Below are positions 35,306 through 44,125 of a stretch of DNA of 60,604 nucleotides, in pieces. The translations under genes and the position numbers were made by a program. Source of the DNA: an uncultured Oscillospiraceae bacterium (lineage in GTDB: Bacteria; Bacillota; Clostridia; Oscillospirales; Oscillospiraceae); contig CANQTO010000014.1 of assembly GCA_947626785.1 (NCBI GenBank), forward strand, positions 1 to 60,604. Direction: 5' to 3'. The first letter of the stretch is position 1. Each line of letters opens with the position of its first letter. The notes beneath the pieces are model-generated. The model ran no database searches. It worked only from the letters and a program-made list of their open reading frames with translations, and was not told the DNA's origin.

Positions 35306-36103
35306 ATGACAGATTACAGCGCCCTGCGCGCCTGCGAGCTGTTCCTGTTCGACATGGACGGCACCCTCTACCTGGGGGACGACGTGTACCCCGGGGCCAT
35401 CGAGCTGATGGAGGGCCTGCCCGCCCTGGGCAAAAAATACATCTACCTGACCAACAACTCCTCCCGGGCCGGTACGGACTACATCGGCCGCCTGAACCGG
35501 CTGGGCTTTCCCTGCCAGGCGGAGAACGTGTTCTCCTCCGGCATGGCCACCGGCATCTACCTCAACACCTACCACGCCGGGGCCAAGGTCTACCTGGTGG
35601 GCAACTCCGCCTTCCGGCGGGAGCTGCTGAGCTATGGCATCGACCTGGTGGACGAGGGGGCCGATCTGGTGGTGGCCGGCTTCGACACGGAGCTGACCTA
35701 CGAGAAGCTGGACAAGGCCGTCCACTATCTGCGCCGGGGCGTGCCCTTTATCGCGGCCAACCCGGACTGGGTCTGCCCCATGCCCCACGACGAGGTCCTG
35801 CCCGACTGCGGCAGCATCTGCGCCCTGCTGACGGCGGCCTCCGGGGCTGAGCCTCTGTACATCGGCAAGCCCAACCGCCGGATGATCGACCTGATCTCCC
35901 AGACCACGGGGGTCCCCAACGAGAAGATCTGCGCCGTGGGCGACCGGCTGTACACGGATATCGCCGTGGCCCAGAACGCGGGCTCCGTCTCCGTGCTGGT
36001 GCTCTCCGGCGAGACGGACCAGGCCATGCTGGACGCCGCCGAGCGCAAACCGGATTACGTCCTGCCCAGCGTCAAGGAGCTGCACGATATTCTGAAATCA
36101 TAA
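35306..36103 (+). CDS. HAD-IIA (NagD/AraL-type) phosphatase
   Basis: A 265-residue HAD hydrolase with the nucleophile motif ELFLFDMDGTLYLGDDV (D16, D18), the C2a cap domain (residues about 85-185) and the closing motif AVGDRLYTDIAVAQNAGSVS. Enzymes of this subgroup hydrolyse small sugar or polyol phosphates. Its place directly behind AraM and GlpK makes a glycerol phosphate the most economical substrate, as for the related phosphoglycolate/glycerol-phosphate phosphatases; this is inference. GAGGGCGG precedes the start. Confidence 0.92.
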   Translation: MTDYSALRACELFLFDMDGTLYLGDDVYPGAIELMEGLPALGKKYIYLTNNSSRAGTDYIGRLNRLGFPCQAENVFSSGMATGIYLNTYHAGAKVYLVGNSAFRRELLSYGIDLVDEGADLVVAGFDTELTYEKLDKAVHYLRRGVPFIAANPDWVCPMPHDEVLPDCGSICALLTAASGAEPLYIGKPNRRMIDLISQTTGVPNEKICAVGDRLYTDIAVAQNAGSVSVLVLSGETDQAMLDAAERKPDYVLPSVKELHDILKS

Positions 36104-36107
36104 AAAA

Positions 36108-36136
36108 TCTGGCCTGACGGTTTCCGTCAGGCCAGA
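36108..36136 (+). other. Intercistronic hairpin
   Basis: TCTGGCCTGACGG pairs perfectly with CCGTCAGGCCAGA over a TTT loop, between the phosphatase and the glutaredoxin gene. There is no T-run on the plus strand, so it is more likely an mRNA-stabilising or partial attenuation hairpin than a full terminator. Confidence 0.6.
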
Positions 36137-36157
36137 GCCCTTAAAAGGAGTGTTCCC

Positions 36158-36439
36158 ATGCAAAAGCTGACTCTGTTTTATCTGGAGACCTGCCCCTACT
36201 GCCACAATGCCCGCCGGGCTCTGGCGGAGCTGGTCAAGGAGGACGCCCGCTACGCCCAGGTGCCCATAGACTGGGTGGAGGAGAGCCGGCAGCCGGAGCT
36301 GGCCGGCCGCTACGATTACTACTACGTGCCCAGCGTCTTTGCTGGGGAGAAGAAGCTCTACGAGGCCGCGCCCGGCGAGAGCTTCGCCGCCTGCAAAGGC
36401 CATCTCAAAGCCGCCCTGGACACGGCGCTGGATATGTAA
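36158..36439 (+). CDS. Glutaredoxin-like thiol oxidoreductase
   Basis: A 93-residue thioredoxin-fold protein with the redox motif C12-P-Y-C15 (FYLETCPYCHNARRAL) and a cis-Pro region (YYYVPSVFAGEKKLYEA). Glutaredoxins reduce disulfides or glutathione/bacillithiol adducts in the cytoplasm. AAAAGGAG precedes the start. It follows the glycerol phosphate genes after a hairpin of 29 bases, so it may be cotranscribed at a reduced level. Confidence 0.9.
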   Translation: MQKLTLFYLETCPYCHNARRALAELVKEDARYAQVPIDWVEESRQPELAGRYDYYYVPSVFAGEKKLYEAAPGESFAACKGHLKAALDTALDM

Positions 36440-36468
36440 ACGAAAAGAGTAGCTGCTCAAAAAATGCC

Positions 36469-36511
36469 GCTCTCTCATGGCTCCCCTTGCACTGGGGAGC
36501 TATGAGAGAGC
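36469..36511. terminator. Long stem-loop between convergent genes
   Basis: GCTCTCTCAT (36469-36478) with ATGAGAGAGC (36502-36511), continued by GCTCCCC (36480-36486) with GGGGAGC (36494-36500). No clear T-run follows, so termination is inferred from position between the glutaredoxin and sensor-kinase genes. Confidence 0.55.
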
Positions 36512-36535
36512 GTAACTTATTCAGCTAAGCTTATT

Positions 36536-39106
36536 CTATTTATTCAAAATATCGCTCAGGGTGCGCAGGAGGACGGGGACATCCACCGGCTTGCCCACGT
36601 GGCCGTCCATGCCGGCGGCCGCGGCGGCGTTCTTGTCCTCCTCAAAGGCGTTGGCGGTCATGGCGATGATGGGGAGACGGGCCTTCGCTGGGTCCGGCAG
36701 GGCCCGGATGGCCCGGGTGGCGGTGTAGCCGTCCATGACAGGCATCTGCACGTCCATCAGCACCAGGTCAAAGGTACCGGCCGCGGCGTCCCGCACGGCC
36801 TCCAGAGCCAGCAGGCCGTTCTCGGCGGTATCGATCTCAAAGCCGGCCTCGGTGAGGATCTCCGTGGCGATCTCCCGGTTGAGCTCATTGTCCTCCACCA
36901 GCAGGATGTGCCTGCCCGCAAAGCCGGAGGGCTGCCCGGCAGGCTCTGCCGTCTCCGCAGATTTCTGCCCCCGCAGCTCCAACAGCGCCCGGCGCAGGTC
37001 AGAGGCGAAGACGGGCCGGTCCAGACAGACGCTGACGCCGGCAGCCAGGACCTGGGCCTCCAGCCCTTCCTGGCCGCCGGGGGCGAGGAGCAGGACCGGC
37101 GTTCCGGGGCCCGCCTGGGCCCGCAGCTGCCGGACCAGGTCCAGCGCATCCGGCTCCAGCCGGTGCAGATCCAGCACGCAGAGCCCGTAGGGGCGGCCCT
37201 GGGTCCGGGCGGCGGCGAGCCGTTCAGCGGCCTCGCCGCTGTCCACGGTCCCGTCCGGCTCCAGGCCCAGACGGTCCAGAAGTCCGGCCACGCTCCGGCA
37301 GGAGCCGTCCTCGTCGCTCAGCAGCAGGCAGCGCAGCCCCGCCAGCTCCGCCGGGGGCTCCGGCCCCTCGCCGCAGGGCTTCAGGTCCAGGGTGACGACG
37401 AATTCCGTCCCCTGGCCGGGCTGGCTGCTGACCTCGATGCGGCCGTTCATCATGTCCACGATGTTCTTGGTGATGGCCATGCCCAGGCCGGTGCCCTGGA
37501 TGCCGCTGACGGTGGAATTGCGCTCCCGGGTAAAGGGCTCGAAGATGGTCTTCAAAAACTCCGGGCTCATGCCGATGCCCGTGTCCCGGATGCGGAATTC
37601 ATAGCGGGCGTGCTCCGGCAGGGGGGAGGGCTGCTGGGACAGCAGCAGGCTGACTGAACCGCCCTCGGGGGTGAATTTGATGGCGTTGGAGAGAATGTTG
37701 AGCAAAATCTGGTTCAGGCGCAGCTTGTCGCAGAAGACGGCCTCGTCGCGCACGTCCACCGCGTCGATCAGCAGATGCTGGTCCCGGGCGGCGATGTCCG
37801 CCTGCACGATGTCCCGCAGGCTGTGGAGGATCTCCGCCAGGCTCTCCTCGCCCTCCTCGATGCTGACCTTGCCGGACTCGATGCGGCTCATGTCCAGCAC
37901 GTCGTTGATGAGGCTGAGCAGATGGTTGGAGGACTGGGCGATCTTGGCCAGATAGTCCTGTACCCGCGGCTTGTCGTCGATATGGGTGCGGGCCAGAGCC
38001 GTAAAGCCGATGATGGCGTTCATGGGCGTACGGATGTCGTGGGACATGTTGTTGAGGAAGCTGGTCTTGGCCCGGCTGGCCTGCTCGGCCAGGAGCAGGG
38101 CGTCGGTCAGCTCCTCCCGGTGCTGGACCTCGATGGCCAGCAGCTTGCTGCGCCGCTGGAGCAGGATAAAGGTCAAGAGCAGGGCCACCGCCAGGGCGGC
38201 CCCCAGCAGGATGACGAAGATCTGGGTCAGGGCCAGGCTCTGCTCCTCAAACACCGCCATGGGGACGGACATGATGAAGGTCCAGCCGCTCTCGGTCATG
38301 GGCGTAAAGGTCTCGATCCAGGTCTCCCCGGCGCTGTTGGTGTGGCTGATGAAGAAATCGTCCCCCGCGGCGACCCGGGCCCGGATATCCTCCAGGGAGA
38401 GGGCCCCCTCCAGGCTGCTGGCGGAGAGCTCCGTAAAGAAATTGTCGGAGGCGCCGGTCCCCCGGTTCACGTTGACGATATAGTTGCCGTCCTGGTCGAT
38501 GACGCTGCTGAAGCCCCGGCCGGCATAGCTGTCGATCCGGAGCTCGCCCTGGATGGCGTTCACGTCGATGCGGCAGAGGATGTACGCATAGCGCTCCTCC
38601 TCCACCGTGAAGGGCGTGACGCGCACGCCCATGATCAGCGCCTTGGTCCCGCCGCCGGCAAAGTCCGGCAGCCGGTCCAGCCGGTAGACAAAGCGGTCGC
38701 CGGAGGACTCACAGAGCTCCAGCAGACCGGGGGAGGGGCCGTTGGTCATGTCGCTGTTGAGGGTAAAGCCGTCCTCGGCCAGAAGGGTCAGCCGGATGCA
38801 CTCCAGCAGCTGCCAGCTGGAATTGAGCTCCAGGGCCAGCTCGTTGGTTGTCTTGCAGCGGGTCTGGCGGAGGCGGCGGGCGATGCTGTCCAGCAGGTCC
38901 CAGCGGGTGTTGAGGCTGGCGGAGATCGCCATCTCGTCGTGGGCGGCCAGCTCCGCCATGCTGCTGACGGCGGATTCGACGATCTTGTTTTTGAACTGGG
39001 AGAAAGCAAAGGCGGCCGCGCCCAGCAGAATAGCCACCAGGAGCGCGACAGCCAGCACCCGCGCGGTCACCCGCCGGACGCTCTTGTGCATCTTGTCCCG
39101 GTCCAT
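36536..39106 (-). CDS. Hybrid sensor histidine kinase with two receiver domains
   Basis: An 856-residue membrane sensor. It has a first membrane segment (about residues 16-38), an extracellular double-Cache-like sensor (about 40-285; ERYAYILCRIDVNAIQ), a second membrane segment (IFVILLGAALAVALLLTFIL), a dimerisation/phosphoacceptor region (FLNNMSHDIRTPMNAIIGF) and an ATPase domain (RIRDTGIGMS, GTGLGMAITKNIVDMM). Two receivers follow. The first keeps its Asp (CVLDLHRLEP) but has Arg in place of the usual Lys (CLDRPV). The second is canonical (HILLVEDNELNREIA, LVLMDVQMPVMDGYTA). ATG 39106 has GGGGTG six bases upstream; GTG 39115 is an alternative. No HPt or response-regulator gene is adjacent. 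Confidence 0.93.
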   Translation of the reverse strand: MDRDKMHKSVRRVTARVLAVALLVAILLGAAAFAFSQFKNKIVESAVSSMAELAAHDEMAISASLNTRWDLLDSIARRLRQTRCKTTNELALELNSSWQLLECIRLTLLAEDGFTLNSDMTNGPSPGLLELCESSGDRFVYRLDRLPDFAGGGTKALIMGVRVTPFTVEEERYAYILCRIDVNAIQGELRIDSYAGRGFSSVIDQDGNYIVNVNRGTGASDNFFTELSASSLEGALSLEDIRARVAAGDDFFISHTNSAGETWIETFTPMTESGWTFIMSVPMAVFEEQSLALTQIFVILLGAALAVALLLTFILLQRRSKLLAIEVQHREELTDALLLAEQASRAKTSFLNNMSHDIRTPMNAIIGFTALARTHIDDKPRVQDYLAKIAQSSNHLLSLINDVLDMSRIESGKVSIEEGEESLAEILHSLRDIVQADIAARDQHLLIDAVDVRDEAVFCDKLRLNQILLNILSNAIKFTPEGGSVSLLLSQQPSPLPEHARYEFRIRDTGIGMSPEFLKTIFEPFTRERNSTVSGIQGTGLGMAITKNIVDMMNGRIEVSSQPGQGTEFVVTLDLKPCGEGPEPPAELAGLRCLLLSDEDGSCRSVAGLLDRLGLEPDGTVDSGEAAERLAAARTQGRPYGLCVLDLHRLEPDALDLVRQLRAQAGPGTPVLLLAPGGQEGLEAQVLAAGVSVCLDRPVFASDLRRALLELRGQKSAETAEPAGQPSGFAGRHILLVEDNELNREIATEILTEAGFEIDTAENGLLALEAVRDAAAGTFDLVLMDVQMPVMDGYTATRAIRALPDPAKARLPIIAMTANAFEEDKNAAAAAGMDGHVGKPVDVPVLLRTLSDILNK

Positions 39107-39127
39107 CCTGTTCACCCCAATGGCACA

Positions 39128-39151
39128 CAGGCTGCCGTTGCAGGCAGCCTG
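39128..39151 (-). other. Leader hairpin upstream of the sensor kinase
   Basis: CAGGCTGCC and GGCAGCCTG form a perfect 9-bp stem with a 6-base loop, 21 bases before the start codon, within the transcript's leader. It lacks a T-run. Confidence 0.5.
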
Positions 39152-39172
39152 TTGATTTTATCTAACTTAAAC

Positions 39173-39201
39173 AATATAACATGCTTTTTTCCGTTTGACA
39201 A
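39173..39201 (-). promoter_or_regulatory. Promoter of the sensor kinase gene
   Basis: TTGTCA (39201-39196), 17 bases and TATATT (39178-39173) on the minus strand. Confidence 0.65.
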
Positions 39202-39218
39202 GAGCTTTGTCCGCTTTC

Positions 39219-40682
39219 TTACCGCGCGGCCAGCTCCGCGCAGATCCGGTCGTATTCCTCCTCGTCCAGCTTGTAGTGCCGCTTATACAGGAGATAAGAC
39301 AGCAGCATCAGCGCCCAGGGGAGCACCGTCATGCACAGCAGCAGGCCCAGGGTCTGCCCGTGGCCCACGCCGGAGAGGACCTGGGAGATGGAGGCCAGCT
39401 TCTCCGCCTCGGTGATGCTCCCCGCGGCGGCCGCGCTCTCCAGAGAGGAGATCTGGTTGGTGTAGTTGGTGACGCCGAAGACCAGGTAGCTGACGGAGGT
39501 CAGGGCTACGGTGATAGCGGAGGAGAGCTTGGTCAGGAAGGGCCGCAGGGAGGCAATGATGGCCTCGTCCCGGGTGCCCTTGGTGTACTCGTTGTACTCC
39601 ACGGTGTTGATGATGGAGATCATCATGATGAGGTAGTAGCCGTACTGGCCGAAATTCGCCAGCATGTAGCCCACGGTGATGAGCCAGAACTTCACCATGG
39701 TGGGGGCCAGGAAGCTGCTGACGGCCATGAGGGTATAGCCCGCCGAGGAGACGCAGGCCAGAACGCCCATCAGCTTCTTGCGGTGGATGCGCCGGGAGAT
39801 GGCCGGGTAGAAGATCATCAAAAAGGCGGTGACGAACATGCCCACCGTGTTGAAGATGGAGTAGAGCCCGCCGCTGTAGCCGAAGTCAAAGTAGATGTAG
39901 GTGGAGGCGATGCCGCCCAGGATGAAGTTGTTGCCCACCTGCTGGAGCAGGAAAATGACGGCGATCCACAGCAGCTGGTCATTGCCGGCAATGGTCTTAA
40001 CCACCTTCTTCAGGCTGATGGGGGGCGCAGCCTCCTGCATGTCGTCCCGGCGCTCCTTGGCCCCGGCCACGGTCAGACCCAGAAACAGCGGGGCCAGGAT
40101 GCAGATGAACAGGGCGATGCGCCCGTAGGCCACGTTGGTGCTGCCGCCCAGGGCCCCCTTGCCGGTGGTCAGCATGGGGATGAGCATGGAGGCGGTGGTG
40201 CTGCCGATGCCGGCGCAGAGGGTGGCCCGGGAGGTGAACTGGTTCCGGGCGTCCGGGTCCGAACTCAGGGCCGGCACCATGCCCCAATAGGAGATGTCGT
40301 GCATAGTGTAGGCGATGCTGTAGAGAAAATAGAAGGCGCCGAAGAGCCAGATGAAGCTCCAGCCCTGGAGATCGGTGTTGAACACGATGTAGACCACCAC
40401 TGAGGTCAGCAGGATGCCGATGACCAGCCAGGGCTTGAACTTGCCCCACTTTGTCCGGGTGCGCTCGATGATGTTGCCCATGATGGGGTCGTTCAGCGCG
40501 TCAAAGATCCGGGCGGCCACCATGATGGCGGTGATGGCCCCCAGTTGGGCCGCGTTGAGGCTGCGGGTGAAGAGGATGTAGGTCAGCAGGTAGCTGGTGA
40601 CCAGGCAGTAGACCATGTCCCGGCCGATGGTGCCGATGGGGAAAAAGAGCAGGTTCCGTTTCCGAAGAGCTTGTTCGTCCAT
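39219..40682 (-). CDS. GPH-family sugar:cation symporter (MFS)
   Basis: A 487-residue transporter with about twelve membrane helices of the glycoside-pentoside-hexuronide family, the group of MelB. The N-terminal FPIGTIGRDMVYCLVTSYLL, the cytoplasmic loop DPIMGNIIERTRTKWGKFKP and HDISYWGMVPALSSDPDAR are the standard family blocks. It probably imports a glycoside or hexuronide with Na+ or H+. The neighbouring sensor kinase and carbohydrate-binding lipoprotein suggest a carbohydrate context, but no hydrolase is linked here. Confidence 0.93.
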   Translation of the reverse strand: MDEQALRKRNLLFFPIGTIGRDMVYCLVTSYLLTYILFTRSLNAAQLGAITAIMVAARIFDALNDPIMGNIIERTRTKWGKFKPWLVIGILLTSVVVYIVFNTDLQGWSFIWLFGAFYFLYSIAYTMHDISYWGMVPALSSDPDARNQFTSRATLCAGIGSTTASMLIPMLTTGKGALGGSTNVAYGRIALFICILAPLFLGLTVAGAKERRDDMQEAAPPISLKKVVKTIAGNDQLLWIAVIFLLQQVGNNFILGGIASTYIYFDFGYSGGLYSIFNTVGMFVTAFLMIFYPAISRRIHRKKLMGVLACVSSAGYTLMAVSSFLAPTMVKFWLITVGYMLANFGQYGYYLIMMISIINTVEYNEYTKGTRDEAIIASLRPFLTKLSSAITVALTSVSYLVFGVTNYTNQISSLESAAAAGSITEAEKLASISQVLSGVGHGQTLGLLLCMTVLPWALMLLSYLLYKRHYKLDEEEYDRICAELAAR

Positions 40683-40717
40683 GTCAGGGCCCCCTACTAT
40701 TAATTATTAGCTTTAAC

Positions 40718-40746
40718 ATTTTACCATGATGCGCCACCGTTCGCAA
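40718..40746 (-). promoter_or_regulatory. Promoter of the GPH symporter gene
   Basis: TTGCGA (40746-40741), 17 bases and TAAAAT (40723-40718) on the minus strand. Confidence 0.6.
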
Positions 40747-40767
40747 CAGGCAAAACGGGGCGATCTG

Positions 40768-42537
40768 TCAGGATGCGGTGAAATTTTCTGACTGGGAGCC
40801 GATGGTGAGGGCATAGCTCTCGCCGGGGACCAGCTCCGGGCTGCTGAGGATGACGACGGAGAAGGGGAGGGGCGGCGTGAAGGAGAGAAGGACCTTCCCC
40901 TGGCTGTCCGCCAATTGGACTTTGGTCCCGGCGCTCTGCTCCCCGGCCCGGACGGCGATAACGCCCTGCTCCGAGGAGCTGAAGCTCTGGGCCATACTGG
41001 AACCGCCGCTGCCGAGAAAGACGCCGCCGGTGATGGCGCCCGTGGTCCCGTAGTCCAATGTGGCGGTGTCCCCCTGGCTGGGGCCGCAGACCGTCAGCTG
41101 CCCGCCCTCAATGCGCAGGCTGCCGTTGGAGTCCAGCCCGTCGCCGGAGGCCTGAACGTTCAGGACCCCGCCGGAGACGGTGATGCCGGCTTCACTGTCC
41201 GCCCCGGCGTCTCCGGGACCTATCCCGCCGCCCATGGGCTGGCCCCGGCCCGGGCCGCCGAAGCGGTCGTTCCCCCGGGGGCCGCCGAAGCCGCTCTGGT
41301 CCTGGCCCCCGGCGGCGTTCAGGCCGTCGTCCTGGGCGACGATGGCGGTCTCCCCGCCGCTGACCGTCAGCTCCAGGGCCTCCAGGCCCTCGTAGCACTG
41401 GCGGATATCGATCACGCCGCCGCTGATGGTGAGGCTCTCATCGGCGTGAAAGCCGTCGTCCCCGGTGTCGATGACAAAGTCTCCGCCCTTAACAAGGATG
41501 GAGCCGTTGGCGTGGACCGCGTCGTCGGCGGCGTCCAGCGTGAAGCTGCCGCCGGAAATGTACACCAGGCCCTCCGCCTTGAGGGCCTTGGCGCTGACGC
41601 TGTCCTCCGTCTCCAGGGCGGAAGTTTCCTCCCGCATGCCGAAGCCGCCCCGGCCGCCGAAGAAGTCCGATGTGTGGGGCTCCGCCTCGGCGCTGCCGCC
41701 GCCGGAGCTGACGTGGAGCGTTCCGCCCTCGATCCAGAGGGCGGCCCCGGCGCTGAGCCCGTCGCCCTGGGCGTCCACGGTCAATTCTGCGTTGGAGAGG
41801 TAAAGATAGCCCAGGCTGGCGTCCTCGTCGTTCTCCGCGTGGATGCCGTCCTTGCCCGCCGTCAGGTCCAGGGAGGCGTTCTGGATGCGGACGCTGTCAT
41901 TCGCCTCCAGGCCGTGCCCGGCGGCGGTGACAGTAACTTCTCCGCCAGCAAAGACCAGATCGTCCTTGCAGCAGACGCCGTGCCCGGCGGGGGAGCTGAT
42001 CTCCAGGCTGCCGGAGCCGTTGAAGCTCAGATCCTCCTTGGAGAACACCGCCGCGTCGATCTTCTCATCCGCCGCGCCCTCAAAGCTGCCGCCGTTGGAG
42101 AGGCGGTTCTCCGTCCCCTCTGCCAGGGTGACGACCACCTTACCGGCGCTCTGGATGAAGAGAGCGGCGGAGTTTTCACAGTGAATGGAGGCTCCGTCCA
42201 GCACTAGATGGAGCTTGTCGCTCTCCCCCGCGTTCACCGTCAGGCTGCCGTTATTCAGCGTGCCGCGGATGAGATAGGTGCCGGCCCCGCGCAGGGTGAC
42301 GCTGCCGCCCTGGATGTCCACGGAGGGATCGCCACAAACAGCGCTGCCGCCGTTCAGGGTGACGGCCACGGCGGAGGCGGGGTCGTAGTCCGTCTCCAGG
42401 TCCCGCTTCGTAAACAGCTCCTCCGGCAGGCTGAAGTCCGTCTCGACGGAGTCGGCGCTTTCTGTTACAGGGGCAGCGGCGGCGCAGCCGCTCAGGAGCA
42501 GGGCGGCCGCCAGACAGAGGGCAAATAGCTTTTTCAT
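40768..42537 (-). CDS. Carbohydrate-binding lipoprotein (Cthe_2159 / DUF4353-like)
   Basis: A 589-residue secreted lipoprotein; the signal ends in LLLSGCAAA. The mature part is a repetitive beta-helix-like protein with repeats around short asparagine- and glycine-rich turns (GSLTVNAGESDKLHLVLDGA, NASLDLTAGKDGIHAENDED, GGDFVIDTGDDGFHADESLT). The Asp-rich turns are typical of the calcium-loaded Cthe_2159 family, which binds cellulose and pectin-like polymers. A Gly/Pro-rich insert (about residues 440-480, RGNDRFGGPGRGQPMGGG) is low-complexity. ATG 42537 has AAGGAG six bases upstream. The upstream frame crosses a repeat element and is not part of the gene. Confidence 0.85.
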   Translation of the reverse strand: MKKLFALCLAAALLLSGCAAAAPVTESADSVETDFSLPEELFTKRDLETDYDPASAVAVTLNGGSAVCGDPSVDIQGGSVTLRGAGTYLIRGTLNNGSLTVNAGESDKLHLVLDGASIHCENSAALFIQSAGKVVVTLAEGTENRLSNGGSFEGAADEKIDAAVFSKEDLSFNGSGSLEISSPAGHGVCCKDDLVFAGGEVTVTAAGHGLEANDSVRIQNASLDLTAGKDGIHAENDEDASLGYLYLSNAELTVDAQGDGLSAGAALWIEGGTLHVSSGGGSAEAEPHTSDFFGGRGGFGMREETSALETEDSVSAKALKAEGLVYISGGSFTLDAADDAVHANGSILVKGGDFVIDTGDDGFHADESLTISGGVIDIRQCYEGLEALELTVSGGETAIVAQDDGLNAAGGQDQSGFGGPRGNDRFGGPGRGQPMGGGIGPGDAGADSEAGITVSGGVLNVQASGDGLDSNGSLRIEGGQLTVCGPSQGDTATLDYGTTGAITGGVFLGSGGSSMAQSFSSSEQGVIAVRAGEQSAGTKVQLADSQGKVLLSFTPPLPFSVVILSSPELVPGESYALTIGSQSENFTAS

Positions 42538-42601
42538 AGGAGACTCCTTGCAAAATGATGCTTTTACTTTAACAGACGTTCCTGAAAAAAACCTGAAAAA
42601 G

Positions 42602-42879
42602 GGCCGCCTGAGATAAGAAAACATACGGTTTCTGGCGGCATATTTTCCCTCATGCTGTGTCAAAGCCCTTGACAATACACAAAGTATTCTCTGTGGGCTT
42701 TTCCTTGCCTGAGAAAAAATCTGCTCGCCAGAAACTGCTCCGCACGGTCAAAGAGCATAATTTGAGGCAGAACTTAGGCGCGGGGCCGCTGGCAACCTTT
42801 GTGGTTGTCAAGGCCCCGCAACGAAAGTTATGCCCAAAGGATGCCTTTGACCGCGTGTGTTTCCTTGTCTCAGGCGGCC
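42602..42879. mobile_element. MITE-like non-coding element with 25-bp terminal inverted repeats
   Basis: The 42538-42980 gap holds a 278-base element of lower GC than its surroundings. Its ends, 42602-42626 and 42855-42879, are inverted repeats matching at 22 of 25 positions (outer block GGCCGCCTGAGA identical). Two of the three differences would be G-U pairs in RNA. Inside are nested stems, such as GCGGGGCC (42779-42786) with GGCCCCGC (about 42811-42818), and GCATAA with TTATGC around them. A short open frame (42657-42899) runs through it and out of the right end, and I do not regard it as a gene. No target-site duplication was evident. Confidence 0.7.
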
Positions 42880-42914
42880 TAACGGTGAACAAGCTGTGAA
42901 AATTTCCCGAACTC

Positions 42915-42943
42915 TTGCTATGAGCGGGAATTGACGGTATAAT
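42915..42943 (+). promoter_or_regulatory. Promoter of the mechanosensitive channel gene
   Basis: TTGCTA (42915-42920), 17 bases and TATAAT (42938-42943), about 38 bases before the start. Confidence 0.75.
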
Positions 42944-42980
42944 GTGACTGAATGATAACTGTTTCGACAGGGGGAGCGCT

Positions 42981-44075
42981 ATGGAAGACGCGGCGGTGGC
43001 CATCAACGAGCTGGCAGACAACGTGACGAACGTACAGTTTATCGGGATACGGATCGGCGTGGCCGCCGTGCTGACGCTGGTGGCTCTCTTCGGCGGAAGG
43101 CTGGTGCGGGCGATCTTCGACCTCTTTGGCCGGCATCTCCGGCCCCGGCTGCCCAAGTGGCTCAGCCTGCTGATCCACGGCTTCGCCCGGCCCCTGGAGC
43201 TGCTGATCCGGGCGGCGCTGCTCTACGGCGCGCTGCTGGCCGCTCCGCTGCCCGCCGCCTGGACGGAGGCCATCTGGCACTGGCTCACCCCGGTGGTGAA
43301 GGCCGGGGCAGTGATGCTGGCGGCCTGGGGCTTCTGGCGCTCGGCGCCTCTGTGCCGGCAGCTGCTCCGGAGCGCGGAGAACAGCCTGGACGTGCACACC
43401 AGCCAGACCATGGGCCGCTTTTTCGAGAACGTGTACCGGGTGGTGGTGCTGGTCTTCGCGGTGCTGGTGGTGCTGGATATCTTCGGTGTGCCGGTGGTGA
43501 GCCTGGTGGCCGGCGCGGGGATCGCGGGCCTGGCTATCAGCCTGGCCGCCCAGAGCACCCTGACCAATCTCATCGCGGGCATCACCCTGGTGCTGGAGCA
43601 CCCCTTCGGCATCGGGGACTATGTGGTGCTGGGCGCTTGGGAGGGGACCGTGGAGGACATCTCCTTCCGCTCCACCCGTCTGCGCACGCCGGACAACGTG
43701 GTCATCACGGTGGAGAACTCCAAGGTCTGCGGGGAGTACATCCAAAACACCACCCTGCGGGACAGCCGCCTGATCAATCAGACCCTGCGCCTGCCCAACG
43801 ACACGCCCCCGGAGCGGGTGGAGGCCCTGTGCGCCGCGATCCGCCGGATGCTGGAGGAGGACCCGGAGGTGAAGGACGAGCCGGTCACCGTGACGGTGGA
43901 CGCCGTGGGGGACGACGGGATCAAGATCTTCATCCGGGCCTACGGCCTGACGCCGGACTACCTGCCCTATCTGAAGCTGAAGGACCGGCTGAACCGGGAG
44001 ATCCTCAGGCTGGCGGAGCGGGAGGGCTGCCGCTTCAGCTATCAGCCGGTGAGCGTATACGGCGAAAAAGAATAA
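42981..44075 (+). CDS. Small-conductance mechanosensitive channel (MscS family)
   Basis: A 364-residue channel that opens under membrane tension to release solutes on osmotic downshock. Four or more N-terminal hydrophobic segments precede the pore helix (VVSLVAGAGIAGLAISLAAQ) with its Gly/Ala packing. The beta domain (GDYVVLGAWEGTVEDISFRS, RTPDNVVITVENSKV) and the C-terminal alpha/beta domain follow. The extra N-terminal helices place it with longer MscS relatives such as YbdG/YnaI. It has its own promoter and terminator. Confidence 0.95.
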   Translation: MEDAAVAINELADNVTNVQFIGIRIGVAAVLTLVALFGGRLVRAIFDLFGRHLRPRLPKWLSLLIHGFARPLELLIRAALLYGALLAAPLPAAWTEAIWHWLTPVVKAGAVMLAAWGFWRSAPLCRQLLRSAENSLDVHTSQTMGRFFENVYRVVVLVFAVLVVLDIFGVPVVSLVAGAGIAGLAISLAAQSTLTNLIAGITLVLEHPFGIGDYVVLGAWEGTVEDISFRSTRLRTPDNVVITVENSKVCGEYIQNTTLRDSRLINQTLRLPNDTPPERVEALCAAIRRMLEEDPEVKDEPVTVTVDAVGDDGIKIFIRAYGLTPDYLPYLKLKDRLNREILRLAEREGCRFSYQPVSVYGEKE

Positions 44076-44089
44076 GGGGTAAAGTGTTT

Positions 44090-44125
44090 CCGGGCGGGAC
44101 CGACAGGTCCCGCCCGGAGGTTTTC
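44090..44125. terminator. Intrinsic terminator after the MscS gene
   Basis: CCGGGCGGGACC (44090-44101) pairs with GGTCCCGCCCGG (44106-44117), followed by AGGTTTTCTT. It also lies at the 3' end of the convergent glycosyltransferase gene. Confidence 0.85.

Noticed and set aside
42657-42899. 80-residue plus-strand frame in the gap before the MscS gene
   Set aside because: It begins with GTG inside the inverted-repeat element, runs out of its right end, and lacks a ribosome binding site; the sequence is better explained by RNA or DNA folding of the element.
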